Assembly: GCA_021201535.1 (NCBI GenBank)
Contig: JAJQEU010000114.1
Coordinates: 1-36,517, forward strand
Reading direction: 5' to 3'
Length of the DNA stretch: 36,517 nt
Source of the DNA: Clostridiales bacterium
Lineage (GTDB): Bacteria > Bacillota > Clostridia > Lachnospirales > Lachnospiraceae
Shown here piece by piece: positions 24,334 through 31,969 of this stretch; positions within the stretch are counted from its first letter, which is position 1, and every line of letters begins with the position of its first letter. The position numbers and the translations under genes are program-made. The notes under the pieces are model-generated. The model was not told where the DNA came from and did no database searches. It saw nothing but the letters and a program-made list of their open reading frames with translations.

Positions 24334-24411
24334 GGGGCAAAAGGTCATGAATGGAGCGCTTGCGGTCCGATTCGTGACTTTGGAACCCGCAGGTATCATA
24401 GGTGTCAAAGG
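24334..24411. repeat. Dispersed-repeat-like element between minC and minD
   Basis: AAAGGTCATGAAT (24340-24352) is partly complementary to ATTCGTGACTTT (24370-24381), forming an imperfect stem over a GC-rich loop, followed by CATAGGTGTCA. Reverse-frame translations give peptides such as VTNRTASAPFMTFCP and CGFQSHESDRKRSIHDLLP. I associate these with spurious short proteins in Lachnospiraceae genomes, which suggests a widespread non-coding repeat. That recollection is unverified here. Confidence 0.6.
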
Positions 24412-24441
24412 GAAGTTTAGGATGATGGAGGACAATGTAAC

Positions 24442-25233
24442 ATGAGTGAAGTGATTGTGATCACCTCCGGCAAGGGCGGCGTTGGTAAAACGACGACCAC
24501 GGCCAATATCGGGACAGGCCTGGCACAGATGAAAAAAAAGATCGTTATGATCGATACGGACATCGGACTTCGCAATCTGGATGTGGTGATGGGGCTGGAG
24601 AATCGTATTGTATATAATCTGGTCGACGTGGTGGAGGGAAACTGCCGTATCCGGCAGGCACTGATCCGGGACAGGAAATATCCGGAGCTGTATCTGCTCC
24701 CATCCGCCCAGACAAGGGACAAGTCTTCCGTCACGCCGGAGCAGATGAAAAAACTGACAGACGAACTGAGAGAGGAGTTTGACTATATTCTCCTGGACTG
24801 TCCGGCGGGTATAGAACAGGGATTCAAAAACGCGATTGCGGGAGCGGATCGTGCGATTGTTGTGACGACACCGGAGGTATCTGCCATCCGAGATGCGGAT
24901 CGGATTGTCGGCCTTCTGGAAACGAACGGGATCCGCCGCACAGAGTTGATCGTCAATCGTCTGAGAATGGAGCTGGTCCGCCGCGGCGATATGATGTCTG
25001 TAGAGGATGTGTGCGAGATTCTGGCGATCCCGCTGATTGGTGCGGTGCCGGATGATGAAAGCGTTGTGGTTTCCACAAACCGCGGTGAGCCGCTGGCAGG
25101 TTCCGACTGTCTGCCCGGACGGGCTTACATGAATATCAGCAGACGGATATTGGGAGAAGAGGTGGATTTTTTAAATCTGGAAGACAGAAAAGGTATGTTC
25201 GGAAAGCTGAGAAACCGCTTTCGAAAAAAATAG
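24442..25233 (+). CDS. minD: Septum site-determining ATPase MinD
   Basis: A 263-residue deviant Walker A ATPase that binds the membrane as an ATP dimer, recruits MinC and is released by MinE. Seen: KGGVGKT (11-17), IDTDIGLRNLD (38-48), DCPAGIEQGF near 120, and a C-terminal basic amphipathic helix (MFGKLRNRFRKK) that is the membrane-targeting sequence. The ATG is 10 bases after GGAGG. minE follows 12 bases later. The order minC-minD-minE is standard; the 116-base gap before minD is longer than usual because of the repeat. Confidence 0.96.
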   Translation: MSEVIVITSGKGGVGKTTTTANIGTGLAQMKKKIVMIDTDIGLRNLDVVMGLENRIVYNLVDVVEGNCRIRQALIRDRKYPELYLLPSAQTRDKSSVTPEQMKKLTDELREEFDYILLDCPAGIEQGFKNAIAGADRAIVVTTPEVSAIRDADRIVGLLETNGIRRTELIVNRLRMELVRRGDMMSVEDVCEILAIPLIGAVPDDESVVVSTNRGEPLAGSDCLPGRAYMNISRRILGEEVDFLNLEDRKGMFGKLRNRFRKK

Positions 25234-25245
25234 GAGGAGGCAGCC

Positions 25246-25530
25246 GTGCAATTTCGAAATTTTTTTCAGAAAAAAAGCTCCGGTGATCTGGCGAAAGACA
25301 GGCTGAAGCTTCTCCTTGTTTCAGACAGGGTAAATTGTTCGCCGGAGGTGGTGGAGATGATTCGGGATGATATGATCAGGGTGATCTCCAGATACGTTGA
25401 GATCGATACGGAGGGTCTGGATATCCGGATCATACAGGCCGGGACGTCGGAAGGAGAGCTCAGTGAGCCGGCACTGGTTGCCAATATACCGATACAGTCC
25501 GTCAAATACGGTAATAGACAGACAATTTAA
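25246..25530 (+). CDS. minE: Cell division topological specificity factor MinE
   Basis: A 94-residue protein that stimulates MinD ATPase and so restricts MinCD to the poles. The N-terminal membrane-sensing/anti-MinCD part (about 1-32, AKDRLKLLLVSDR) and the C-terminal dimerisation domain (VEMIRDDMIRVISRYVEID) are clear. The start is GTG behind AGGAGGAGG. The last codons overlap the first copy of a 17-bp direct repeat. Confidence 0.94.
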   Translation: MQFRNFFQKKSSGDLAKDRLKLLLVSDRVNCSPEVVEMIRDDMIRVISRYVEIDTEGLDIRIIQAGTSEGELSEPALVANIPIQSVKYGNRQTI

Positions 25531-25555
25531 TCTTTTCCAATAGACAGACAATTTA
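25513..25555 (+). repeat. 17-bp direct repeat at the minE stop
   Basis: AATAGACAGACAATTTA occurs identically at 25513-25529 and 25539-25555 (period 26). The first copy contains part of the minE stop codon; the second ends 10 bases before the carD -35. Confidence 0.85.
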
Positions 25556-25564
25556 TTTTTTTTA

Positions 25565-25593
25565 CTGACATTTCGGAAAAAATGTGTTATAAT
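25565..25593 (+). promoter_or_regulatory. Promoter of the CarD-family gene
   Basis: CTGACA (25565-25570), a 17-base spacer and TATAAT (25588-25593) with an extended -10 TG. A near-consensus, probably strong promoter. Confidence 0.75.
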
Positions 25594-25648
25594 ACATATA
25601 ATTACGGTGAAGATTTCGAGGATGCATTTTTTCCGAAGGGGTGATAAA

Positions 25649-26152
25649 ATGTTTGAAAAAGGAGAGTATGTTGTCTATGGCAGCAAGGGCGTTTGTCAGA
25701 TCCAGGATATATCGCCTGTCGATATTCCGGGAGCGGATAAAAACCGGCTTTATTATATTATGCGGCCGGTACAGAATACCAGAGGAACAGTCTATCTGCC
25801 GACTGACAGTACGAAAGCCGTGATTCGACGCGTGATGTCCCGGGAAGAGGCGCATCAGCTGATTGATGAGATTCCGCAGATTGAACAGCTGCAGGTGCCG
25901 GATGAGAAGAGGCGGGAAGCCAGCTATAAGGAGGCGCTGATGACCTGCAGCGTCCGGGTCTGGGTCAGCATTATCAAGGCTCTGCATGTGCGGAAGGAAG
26001 AACGGCTTGCGCTGGGCAAAAAAATTACGGCGCTGGACGAGCGGTATCTGAAAGCAGCGGAGCAGGAGTTATATGGTGAACTTTCACTTGTACTGGGGCT
26101 GCCGAAGGACGAAGTGGCATCCTGTATTCAGGATCACATCGATAAAAAATAA
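25649..26152 (+). CDS. CarD/CdnL-family transcription regulator
   Basis: A 167-residue RNA-polymerase-binding protein. The N-terminal Tudor-like domain (MFEKGEYVVYGSKGVCQIQDI, about 1-60) contacts the polymerase beta subunit in known homologues. The C-terminal helical region (about 75-167) with ALGKKITALDERYLKAAEQEL binds promoter DNA and stabilises the open complex. The start at 25649 behind AGGGGTGA matches the family N-terminus; the frame runs upstream to 25607. Its own strong promoter and terminator make it monocistronic. Confidence 0.88.
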   Translation: MFEKGEYVVYGSKGVCQIQDISPVDIPGADKNRLYYIMRPVQNTRGTVYLPTDSTKAVIRRVMSREEAHQLIDEIPQIEQLQVPDEKRREASYKEALMTCSVRVWVSIIKALHVRKEERLALGKKITALDERYLKAAEQELYGELSLVLGLPKDEVASCIQDHIDKK

Positions 26153-26187
26153 AAAATTAACACGAAAAACACAATTTTTATAAAAAA

Positions 26188-26236
26188 CGTCAATATTTTA
26201 TGCTAAGATATGGTTCATAAAATGTTGACGCTTTTT
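26188..26236 (+). terminator. Terminator after the CarD-family gene
   Basis: A 15-bp stem with one G-U position (26188-26202 with 26216-26230), then CTTTTT. Confidence 0.85.
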
Positions 26237-26243
26237 CATTTGA

Positions 26244-26272
26244 TTTACATTTTCAGTTTTTTTGTGTATAAT
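26244..26272 (+). promoter_or_regulatory. Promoter of the class A PBP gene
   Basis: TTTACA (26244-26249), a 17-base spacer and TATAAT (26267-26272). It drives a leader of about 230 bases made of the repeat element that follows. Confidence 0.7.
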
Positions 26273-26290
26273 CTGAGCGAAAGCTACAAG

Positions 26291-26489
26291 CCGTGCGAAT
26301 TCAGAAAGAGGAAAATCGTCTGCTGGCAGACGTATTTGACTCGTTCTGAATTCATAGGGCGACAGCCCGGACAGTGAGAGAGCGAAGCTCTCGAACGGGC
26401 ACGGCGAACAGGACCGTGCGAATTCAGAAAGAGGAAAATCGTCTGCCGGCAGACGTATTTGACTCGTTCTGAATTCATAGGGCGACAGC
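26291..26489. repeat. Duplicated 76-bp palindromic repeat in the PBP leader (element B)
   Basis: Two copies, 26291-26366 and 26414-26489, match at 75 of 76 positions (T26324 versus C26447). Each folds as an outer GAATTCAGAA/TTCTGAATTC stem around an inner CGTCTGC/GCAGACG hairpin. The 47-base spacer carries GGACAGT, a GAGAGC-GAA-GCTCTC hairpin (26378-26392) and GCACGGCGAA, boxes shared with element A at 11475-11539. With the terminator and promoter this accounts for the whole 26153-26510 gap. The antisense frame reading SPYEFRTSQIRLPADDF is considered non-coding. Confidence 0.85.
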
Positions 26490-26510
26490 TGATTTAACAG
26501 GAGGATACTC

Positions 26511-29090
26511 ATGGCCAAAAAAAGGAAGAAAAAAATAAAATCCCATGTAAAACGCCTGAAACTGCAACAGAAGAAAAACCCGATGAGTCAGAAAAAGTAT
26601 AAGCAGAAGCTGCGCATCGCGAGACGGAAGGATTTTTTTCGCTGTCTGTGGAAGGTGCTTCTCGCTGTCTGCATTGCGCTGGTCGCAGTTTTTCTGGTCG
26701 GGAATCTCATGCTTCATGCAAAGACCGGCGAGACGTTGTTCAGCATTGCGCAGGAGGCGAAGGAGCTGGTTGAAAACAGTACGGAGGATGATTTTAAATA
26801 CGCGGAGACAACCTATGTCTACAGTGCGGACGGTACGAAGATCGCGGAGCTGGCGGAGGATACCGACGCGACGTTTCTTGAATATGACGAGATTCCGGCC
26901 GATGTCGTCAATGCGTTTGTGGCTGTGGAGGATCGCACCTTCTGGACGAACTCGGGTATCGATATGAAGGGCATCGTTCGTGTCTGCCTGAACTATGTGC
27001 GAACCCGCGGCGAGGTGGCGGAGGGCGCCAGCACAATCACGCAGCAGCTGGCGCGCGGTACATTCCTTTCCAATGAGAAGACGATGCTGAGGAAGATAAA
27101 GGAAATCTTTATTGCGAGAGAACTGACGAAGCATTATTCTAAAGAGGAAATCATGACGTTCTACTGCAATACCTGCTGCTTTGCAAACGGCATTTACGGT
27201 GTGGAGGATGCGGCGAACACCTATTTCGGTAAATCGGTAGATGAACTGACTCTGTCGGAGACTGCGTATCTGTGCGCGATTCCGAACCGACCGGAATATT
27301 ACAATCCGCTGAAATCTCCGGAGAATGCCCTGACGCGCCGGGATAAGATTCTGGAGGATATGGAAGAGTGCGGTTATATTACATCGGCGGAGTGTGAGGA
27401 GGCGCAGGCACAGTCCATCGTGGTCGAGGAGCCGGAGGAGGATGATACTTTCTATAATTACGAAACGACCTACGCGATCAACTGTGCGGTGCGCTATCTG
27501 ATGAAACTGGATGGTTTTGAGTTTCAGTATGAGTTTGATACGGATGAAGAGTATGAGACTTATAATGATGAATATGACGAGTATTATGCGCAGGCAAAGC
27601 ATAAGCTCTATACCGGAGGGTATGAGGTATACACGACGATCGATCTGGAGGCGCAGAGCGAGCTGCAGGAGATTCTGGATGAGGAGCTTGCGTTCAGTGA
27701 GGATCTGACGGACGACGGGATCTATGAGCTGCAGGGAGCGATGACTGTGATTGATAACGAGAGCGGAAAGGTGGTCGCGATCATCGGCGGGCGTTCTCAG
27801 GAGGATATCAGCAATGTCTATTCTCTGAACCGGGCTTATCAGGGCTATGCGCAGCCGGGCAGTTCATTCAAGCCGCTGGCAGTCTATACACCGGCGCTGA
27901 ATGACGGTTATACGGCTTCGTCCATGCTGACAAATATCGATGTCACGACGGCGAAAACCAGCACGTCGTCCGAGATCGCGTCGATGTCCGGCAGCAGGAT
28001 GACACTGCGCTCTGCGGTCGAGAACAGTGAGAATGGCTGTGCATACTGGTTGTTTAATGAAATTACGCCGACGGTGGGTCTGTCCTACGTGACAGAAATG
28101 TGCTTTTCCCGGATCGTTCCGGATGATTATACTCTGAGTGCGTCGTTGGGCGGTCTGACTTACGGGGTGTCTACAGTGGAGATGGCAAACGCTTACGCTA
28201 CGCTCGAAAATCACGGAGAGTACACCCAGACGGATTGTATCTCGTCGATTTTGAATTCGAACGGCGATGAGATTTATGAGGAACCGGACAGCAAAATCAT
28301 ATATGACAGCTCGGCGGCTGACGCTATGACGGATGTTCTGGAGGGGGTTCTCACGAGCGGAACCGCCAAAGGCGTGAAATGGTCCTCCGCATCCGATATC
28401 GCGGCGGCGGGGAAAACCGGCACAACGAATGATTATAAGGCGGGGTGGTTCTGCGGCTATACGCCTTATTATACGATTGCTGTCTGGGTCGGATGCGATA
28501 CGCCGAAGACTGTCAGCGGTCTGCTGGGAAGTACATATCCTCTTTATATATGGAAGGCGGCCATGCTTTACATGACGGATGGTCTTCCGCAGGCGGATTT
28601 TGATCTGGAGATTTCTTCCGCATCTTCCGGCAGTTCATCCTATACGGATACAGATACGGAGGAGGAAGAGCTTTCCGCGGAGGAGGAGACAGAAGCGGAA
28701 GATGCCGATACTTCGGCGGAGGATACGGAAGATAGTACAGAGGAGGATGAGGATAGTACGATCAATGGGACGACCGGAGACACGAGCACCACGATCAACG
28801 GCGCTGATATTCCGACATCAGATTCGTCCTCGAGTTCTTCCGGCTCTTCAGGTTCCTCGAGTTCTTCCGGCTCCTCAGGTTCCTCCGGCTTTTCCGGCTC
28901 CTCAGGCTCTTCGAGTTCTTCTGATTCTTCCGGGACGACCGATTCTTCCGGGATGACCGACTCGTCAGGCTCTGCGGATTCCTCCGGTTCTTCCGGGGCA
29001 ACCGGGTCTGATACTTCAACCGGAAGTGATACGGACGATTCAACTGATGCCGGAGTCTCCGCGCAGAGTGAAAGCACAGGCACGAACTGA
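26511..29090 (+). CDS. Class A penicillin-binding protein (transglycosylase/transpeptidase)
   Basis: An 859-residue bifunctional peptidoglycan synthase. A very basic cytoplasmic N-terminus (about 1-45) and one membrane helix (about 47-67) precede the GT51 domain with catalytic E140 (EDRTFW) and GASTITQQLAR (172-182). The transpeptidase has S451-SF-K454, S506-E-N508 and K635-T-G637. An acidic insertion (about 330-365) lies between the domains. The final 158 residues (702-859) are low-complexity: first acidic Glu/Asp/Thr, then Ser/Gly blocks, outside the membrane. AGGAGG precedes the ATG. The long repeat-filled leader is unusual for a PBP gene and could tune its expression. Confidence 0.94.
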   Translation: MAKKRKKKIKSHVKRLKLQQKKNPMSQKKYKQKLRIARRKDFFRCLWKVLLAVCIALVAVFLVGNLMLHAKTGETLFSIAQEAKELVENSTEDDFKYAETTYVYSADGTKIAELAEDTDATFLEYDEIPADVVNAFVAVEDRTFWTNSGIDMKGIVRVCLNYVRTRGEVAEGASTITQQLARGTFLSNEKTMLRKIKEIFIARELTKHYSKEEIMTFYCNTCCFANGIYGVEDAANTYFGKSVDELTLSETAYLCAIPNRPEYYNPLKSPENALTRRDKILEDMEECGYITSAECEEAQAQSIVVEEPEEDDTFYNYETTYAINCAVRYLMKLDGFEFQYEFDTDEEYETYNDEYDEYYAQAKHKLYTGGYEVYTTIDLEAQSELQEILDEELAFSEDLTDDGIYELQGAMTVIDNESGKVVAIIGGRSQEDISNVYSLNRAYQGYAQPGSSFKPLAVYTPALNDGYTASSMLTNIDVTTAKTSTSSEIASMSGSRMTLRSAVENSENGCAYWLFNEITPTVGLSYVTEMCFSRIVPDDYTLSASLGGLTYGVSTVEMANAYATLENHGEYTQTDCISSILNSNGDEIYEEPDSKIIYDSSAADAMTDVLEGVLTSGTAKGVKWSSASDIAAAGKTGTTNDYKAGWFCGYTPYYTIAVWVGCDTPKTVSGLLGSTYPLYIWKAAMLYMTDGLPQADFDLEISSASSGSSSYTDTDTEEEELSAEEETEAEDADTSAEDTEDSTEEDEDSTINGTTGDTSTTINGADIPTSDSSSSSSGSSGSSSSSGSSGSSGFSGSSGSSSSSDSSGTTDSSGMTDSSGSADSSGSSGATGSDTSTGSDTDDSTDAGVSAQSESTGTN
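28810..29010 (+). repeat. Ser/Gly-coding degenerate repeat in the PBP tail
   Basis: Short TCC/TCT/TCG-GG units encode Ser-Ser-Gly and Asp-Ser-Ser-Gly runs. Such DNA is prone to slippage, so length may differ between strains. Confidence 0.75.
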
Positions 29091-29216
29091 CGTGTCGGGG
29101 CAATAAAACGAACCAATGAGGTTCACATGGCAAAGCGAACCATGAAGAATGAAAAATAAACCGGACAAAATCAGTCCGGACGGCAAATCGGTTCGTCAGT
29201 CAGGAAAGAAGAAGGA

Positions 29217-30815
29217 ATGATGCAGAACACATATCAGGTGAAAAAAGTAAAACAACCAATCCATTGGACGGTGGAGGTTCCGGGTTCGAAAAGCATCACA
29301 AACCGGGCGCTTCTGCTGGCGGCACTGACAAACGATGAGGTCTGTCTGAACGGTGTTCTGTTCAGTGATGATTCCAGATGTTTTCTGAGGTCGCTGCAGT
29401 CACTGGGCTTCCGGGTAGATATCCGGGAGGAGAATTGTCAGGTGATCGTGAAGGGCTGCGGCGGCAGAATTCCGCTATCGGAAGGTGAGGTTTATGTCGG
29501 GAGCGCCGGTACTGCGGCCCGGTTTCTGACGGCCATGCTGGGTGTTTCGGACGGCGTCTGGCGGATACAGGCCTCTTCGCAGATGCAGCGCCGCCCGATG
29601 AAGCCGTTGTTTGAAGCATTGCTGTTACTCGGGGCACAGATCGAATGGCTGGGAGAGACCTGGCATCTGCCGGTCTGTATCACAGGAGCGGGGCAGAGAC
29701 TCTGTGCCGATGCCGGCAGCGAGGGCGGAAAACCAGAAACTCTCATCGGGGATGAGGAAAAAAGCCGCATGGACTGCGGTCCGGCGGTGCTGCAGATGGA
29801 TATCAGCGAGAGTACGCAGTTCCTGAGCGGATTCCTCCTGATCGCGCCGATGTTTCCCGGGGGGCTGCGGATTCATATTACGAGCGAAAAGAAGGACGGA
29901 TCCTATATTCGGATTACCAGAAGGATGATGGAAGAGTTCGGTGTGACGACGGAGTTTCGGGACGGTGCATATATCATACCGGCCGGATCTTCTTATAAGC
30001 GGGAGACATATCAGATCGAGCCGGATGTCTCGGCGTCCTGCTATTTTTATGCGGCGGCCGCTGTCACCGGAGGAGACGCGCTGGTGAGACATGTACATCG
30101 TACCGGGATGCAGGGAGATTTGAAATTCCTGGATGTGCTGGAACAGATGGGTTGTGTCGTGTGCGACGAACCGGCAGGCATCCGCGTCGCGGGACCGGGC
30201 GGAGGTATTGACGGAACAGCTGTAGCGGGATCGGGGCAAAATGAGCCGGATGACATATGTGACATGAGACCGGGCGGAGGAACAACTGCAGCGGGATCTG
30301 GGTGTCACGAGCCGGATGATGTTTGTTTCACGGTATCAGACGGCGGAAAGGTAAGGGTATCGGGACGAGACAGTCCGGACGGGGATTGGATACACAACGG
30401 CACGAAGGATGGCCTGCTGACAATTTTCCCGGGAAAGCTGCATGGCATCACCGTTGACATGAATGATTTTTCTGACCAGGCGCTGACGCTGGCAGCGATT
30501 GCCCCCTATGCGGATGCTCCGGTGCGGATTACAAATATCGCGCATATCCGCAGACAGGAATCCGATCGGATTCACGCGATCGTGTCGAATCTGGAACGGG
30601 CCGGCATTGCCTGTGAGGAATATCCGGACGGCGTGAAGATTTTTCCGGGACAGCCGCGGGGGTGCCGGATTGAGACATTTGACGACCACCGTGTGGCGAT
30701 GGCCTTTGCAGTCATGGGTCTTCGGGCGGACGGGATTGAAATTGAAAATCCAGGCTGCTGTCGAAAAACGTTTGAGAAATATTTTGAAATTCTGGATGAT
30801 TTTTATAAGCGATGA
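29217..30815 (+). CDS. aroA: 3-phosphoshikimate 1-carboxyvinyltransferase (EPSP synthase) with insertions
   Basis: Shikimate-pathway enzyme joining phosphoenolpyruvate to shikimate-3-phosphate for aromatic amino acids. Family motifs are intact: EVPGSKSITNRALL (20-33), GSAGTAARFLTA (95-106), QRRPMKPL (124-131), STQFLSG (199-205), DFSDQALTLA (417-426) and DDHRVAMAFAV (489-499). At 532 residues it is about 100 longer than usual. Extra segments lie at about 160-188 and 326-404; the second contains two copies of a Pro-Gly-Gly-Gly...Glu-Pro-Asp-Asp unit. The conserved core suggests it is active. It follows the PBP gene with a 126-base gap containing small hairpins. Confidence 0.93.
   Translation: MMQNTYQVKKVKQPIHWTVEVPGSKSITNRALLLAALTNDEVCLNGVLFSDDSRCFLRSLQSLGFRVDIREENCQVIVKGCGGRIPLSEGEVYVGSAGTAARFLTAMLGVSDGVWRIQASSQMQRRPMKPLFEALLLLGAQIEWLGETWHLPVCITGAGQRLCADAGSEGGKPETLIGDEEKSRMDCGPAVLQMDISESTQFLSGFLLIAPMFPGGLRIHITSEKKDGSYIRITRRMMEEFGVTTEFRDGAYIIPAGSSYKRETYQIEPDVSASCYFYAAAAVTGGDALVRHVHRTGMQGDLKFLDVLEQMGCVVCDEPAGIRVAGPGGGIDGTAVAGSGQNEPDDICDMRPGGGTTAAGSGCHEPDDVCFTVSDGGKVRVSGRDSPDGDWIHNGTKDGLLTIFPGKLHGITVDMNDFSDQALTLAAIAPYADAPVRITNIAHIRRQESDRIHAIVSNLERAGIACEEYPDGVKIFPGQPRGCRIETFDDHRVAMAFAVMGLRADGIEIENPGCCRKTFEKYFEILDDFYKR
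30195..30340 (+). repeat. Tandem repeat inside the aroA insertion
   Basis: A 75-bp unit (30195-30269) is followed by a diverged, slightly shorter copy from 30270. Both start CCGGGCGGAGG and contain GAGCCGGATGA, and they are translated in the same frame. Confidence 0.75.
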
Positions 30816-30863
30816 TTGTGTGAGCAGCTTGCCGCAGACTTGTCGATTTTCATAGATGTTGAC

Positions 30864-30881
30864 GCGCTGCGTGAGCAGCGC
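30864..30881 (+). repeat. Hairpin between aroA and the aldolase gene
   Basis: A perfect 7-bp stem GCGCTGC/GCAGCGC with a GTGA loop and no T-run. It sits about 15 bases ahead of the aldolase ribosome site, like the other intergenic hairpins of this window. Confidence 0.6.
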
Positions 30882-30913
30882 AAGTGTGTATACTATATAA
30901 AGGAGATAAAGCT

Positions 30914-31885
30914 ATGATACAGATTAAAGGAAGTATGATGTCCGTCCGCGAGGACATAAAGGTACTGGACGCCACCCTGCGGGACGGAGGACTTGTGAAT
31001 GATTTTTATTTTACGGATGATTTTGTCCGCGCAATCTACCGCATGAACATCGCGGCCGGTGTCGACTATATGGAGTTCGGCTATCGTGCGGACAAAAAAC
31101 AGTTCGATGTGAACAAGTTCGGCAAATGGAAGTTTGCCGAGGACGACGATATTCGGGCCATTGTGGGTGACAATGATACAGGCATGAAGATATCCGTTAT
31201 GGCGGATGTGGGGCGTTGCGATTATAAGAATTCGATCCGTCCGAAATCCGAAAGCCCGGTGGATATGGTTCGGATTGCGACTTACATCAGTACGATGCCG
31301 GAGGCTGTCGCCATGATTGAGGACGCATCGGACAAGGGTTATGAGACGACATGCAATATCATGGCGGTATCCAAATGTCAGGAACGGGATCTGCATATCG
31401 CACTGGACATGCTGTCCAAATCTTCTGTAAAGGCGGTCTATGTGGTGGACAGCTACGGCGCGCTTTATCCGATTCAGATTCGTGACATTGTGAGTTTCTA
31501 TGCGGATGGGCTGAAGGAAAGCGGCAAGCTGGTCGGCATCCATGCGCATAACAACCAGCAGTGCGCGTTTGCCAATACGATTGAGGCGATGTCTGTCGGT
31601 GCAAGCATGATGGACGGCACGGTCATGGGAATGGGCCGCGGCGCGGGCAACTGTTCTCTGGAGGGACTGCTCGGTTTCCTGAAGAATCCGAAATATGATA
31701 TTACACCGATTCTGTCTTTTATTGAGGATTATATGTTAAAGATCAGGGAGGAAGGCTCTGTGTGGGGTTATGATATTCCCTATCTCCTTACAGGGCTGAC
31801 GGATCAGCACCCGCGTTCCGCGATCGCAGCGGTGAAGGAAAACAACCGGCATTATCTTGATTTTTATAATGAAATCTGGGATTGA
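30914..31885 (+). CDS. DRE-TIM (HMGL-like) aldolase-domain protein
   Basis: A 323-residue protein of the HMG-CoA-lyase / 4-hydroxy-2-oxovalerate aldolase superfamily. It shows D19-ATLRDGG (metal-binding aspartate in the LRDGG signature), H210-A-H212-N213 supplying metal-ligand histidines, and GRGAGNCSLEGL (241-252). Such enzymes cleave or form C-C bonds next to a carbonyl using a divalent metal. The usual partners of pathway aldolases (acylating dehydrogenase, LeuB/LeuC types) are absent, so the substrate is unknown. The start at 30914 follows AAAGGAGA; the frame continues to 30884 without support. Confidence 0.8.
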   Translation: MIQIKGSMMSVREDIKVLDATLRDGGLVNDFYFTDDFVRAIYRMNIAAGVDYMEFGYRADKKQFDVNKFGKWKFAEDDDIRAIVGDNDTGMKISVMADVGRCDYKNSIRPKSESPVDMVRIATYISTMPEAVAMIEDASDKGYETTCNIMAVSKCQERDLHIALDMLSKSSVKAVYVVDSYGALYPIQIRDIVSFYADGLKESGKLVGIHAHNNQQCAFANTIEAMSVGASMMDGTVMGMGRGAGNCSLEGLLGFLKNPKYDITPILSFIEDYMLKIREEGSVWGYDIPYLLTGLTDQHPRSAIAAVKENNRHYLDFYNEIWD

Positions 31886-31969
31886 ACGCAGGGGAGCGAG
31901 ATTGAATTTCCTTGGGCAGAATGAAATACCGGGAGGCGAATGCGAACGCTGTGAAGCGGAAATGCAATT

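Noticed and set aside
26291-26489. CRISPR-like look of two near-identical palindromic repeats with a spacer
   Set aside because: Only two copies, repeats too long with nested stems, spacer itself palindromic, and no cas genes.
26198-26518. Minus-strand 106-residue frame with an internal duplicated peptide
   Set aside because: It is the antisense of the palindromic repeat in the PBP leader; the duplication is that of the DNA element and there is no ribosome site.
26475-27602. 375-residue minus-strand frame
   Set aside because: Antisense to the PBP GT51 region, with biased Arg/Leu composition typical of a shadow frame.
28640-29116. Minus-strand Glu/Ser-repeat frame
   Set aside because: Mirror of the Ser/Gly-coding tail of the PBP; repetitive composition only.
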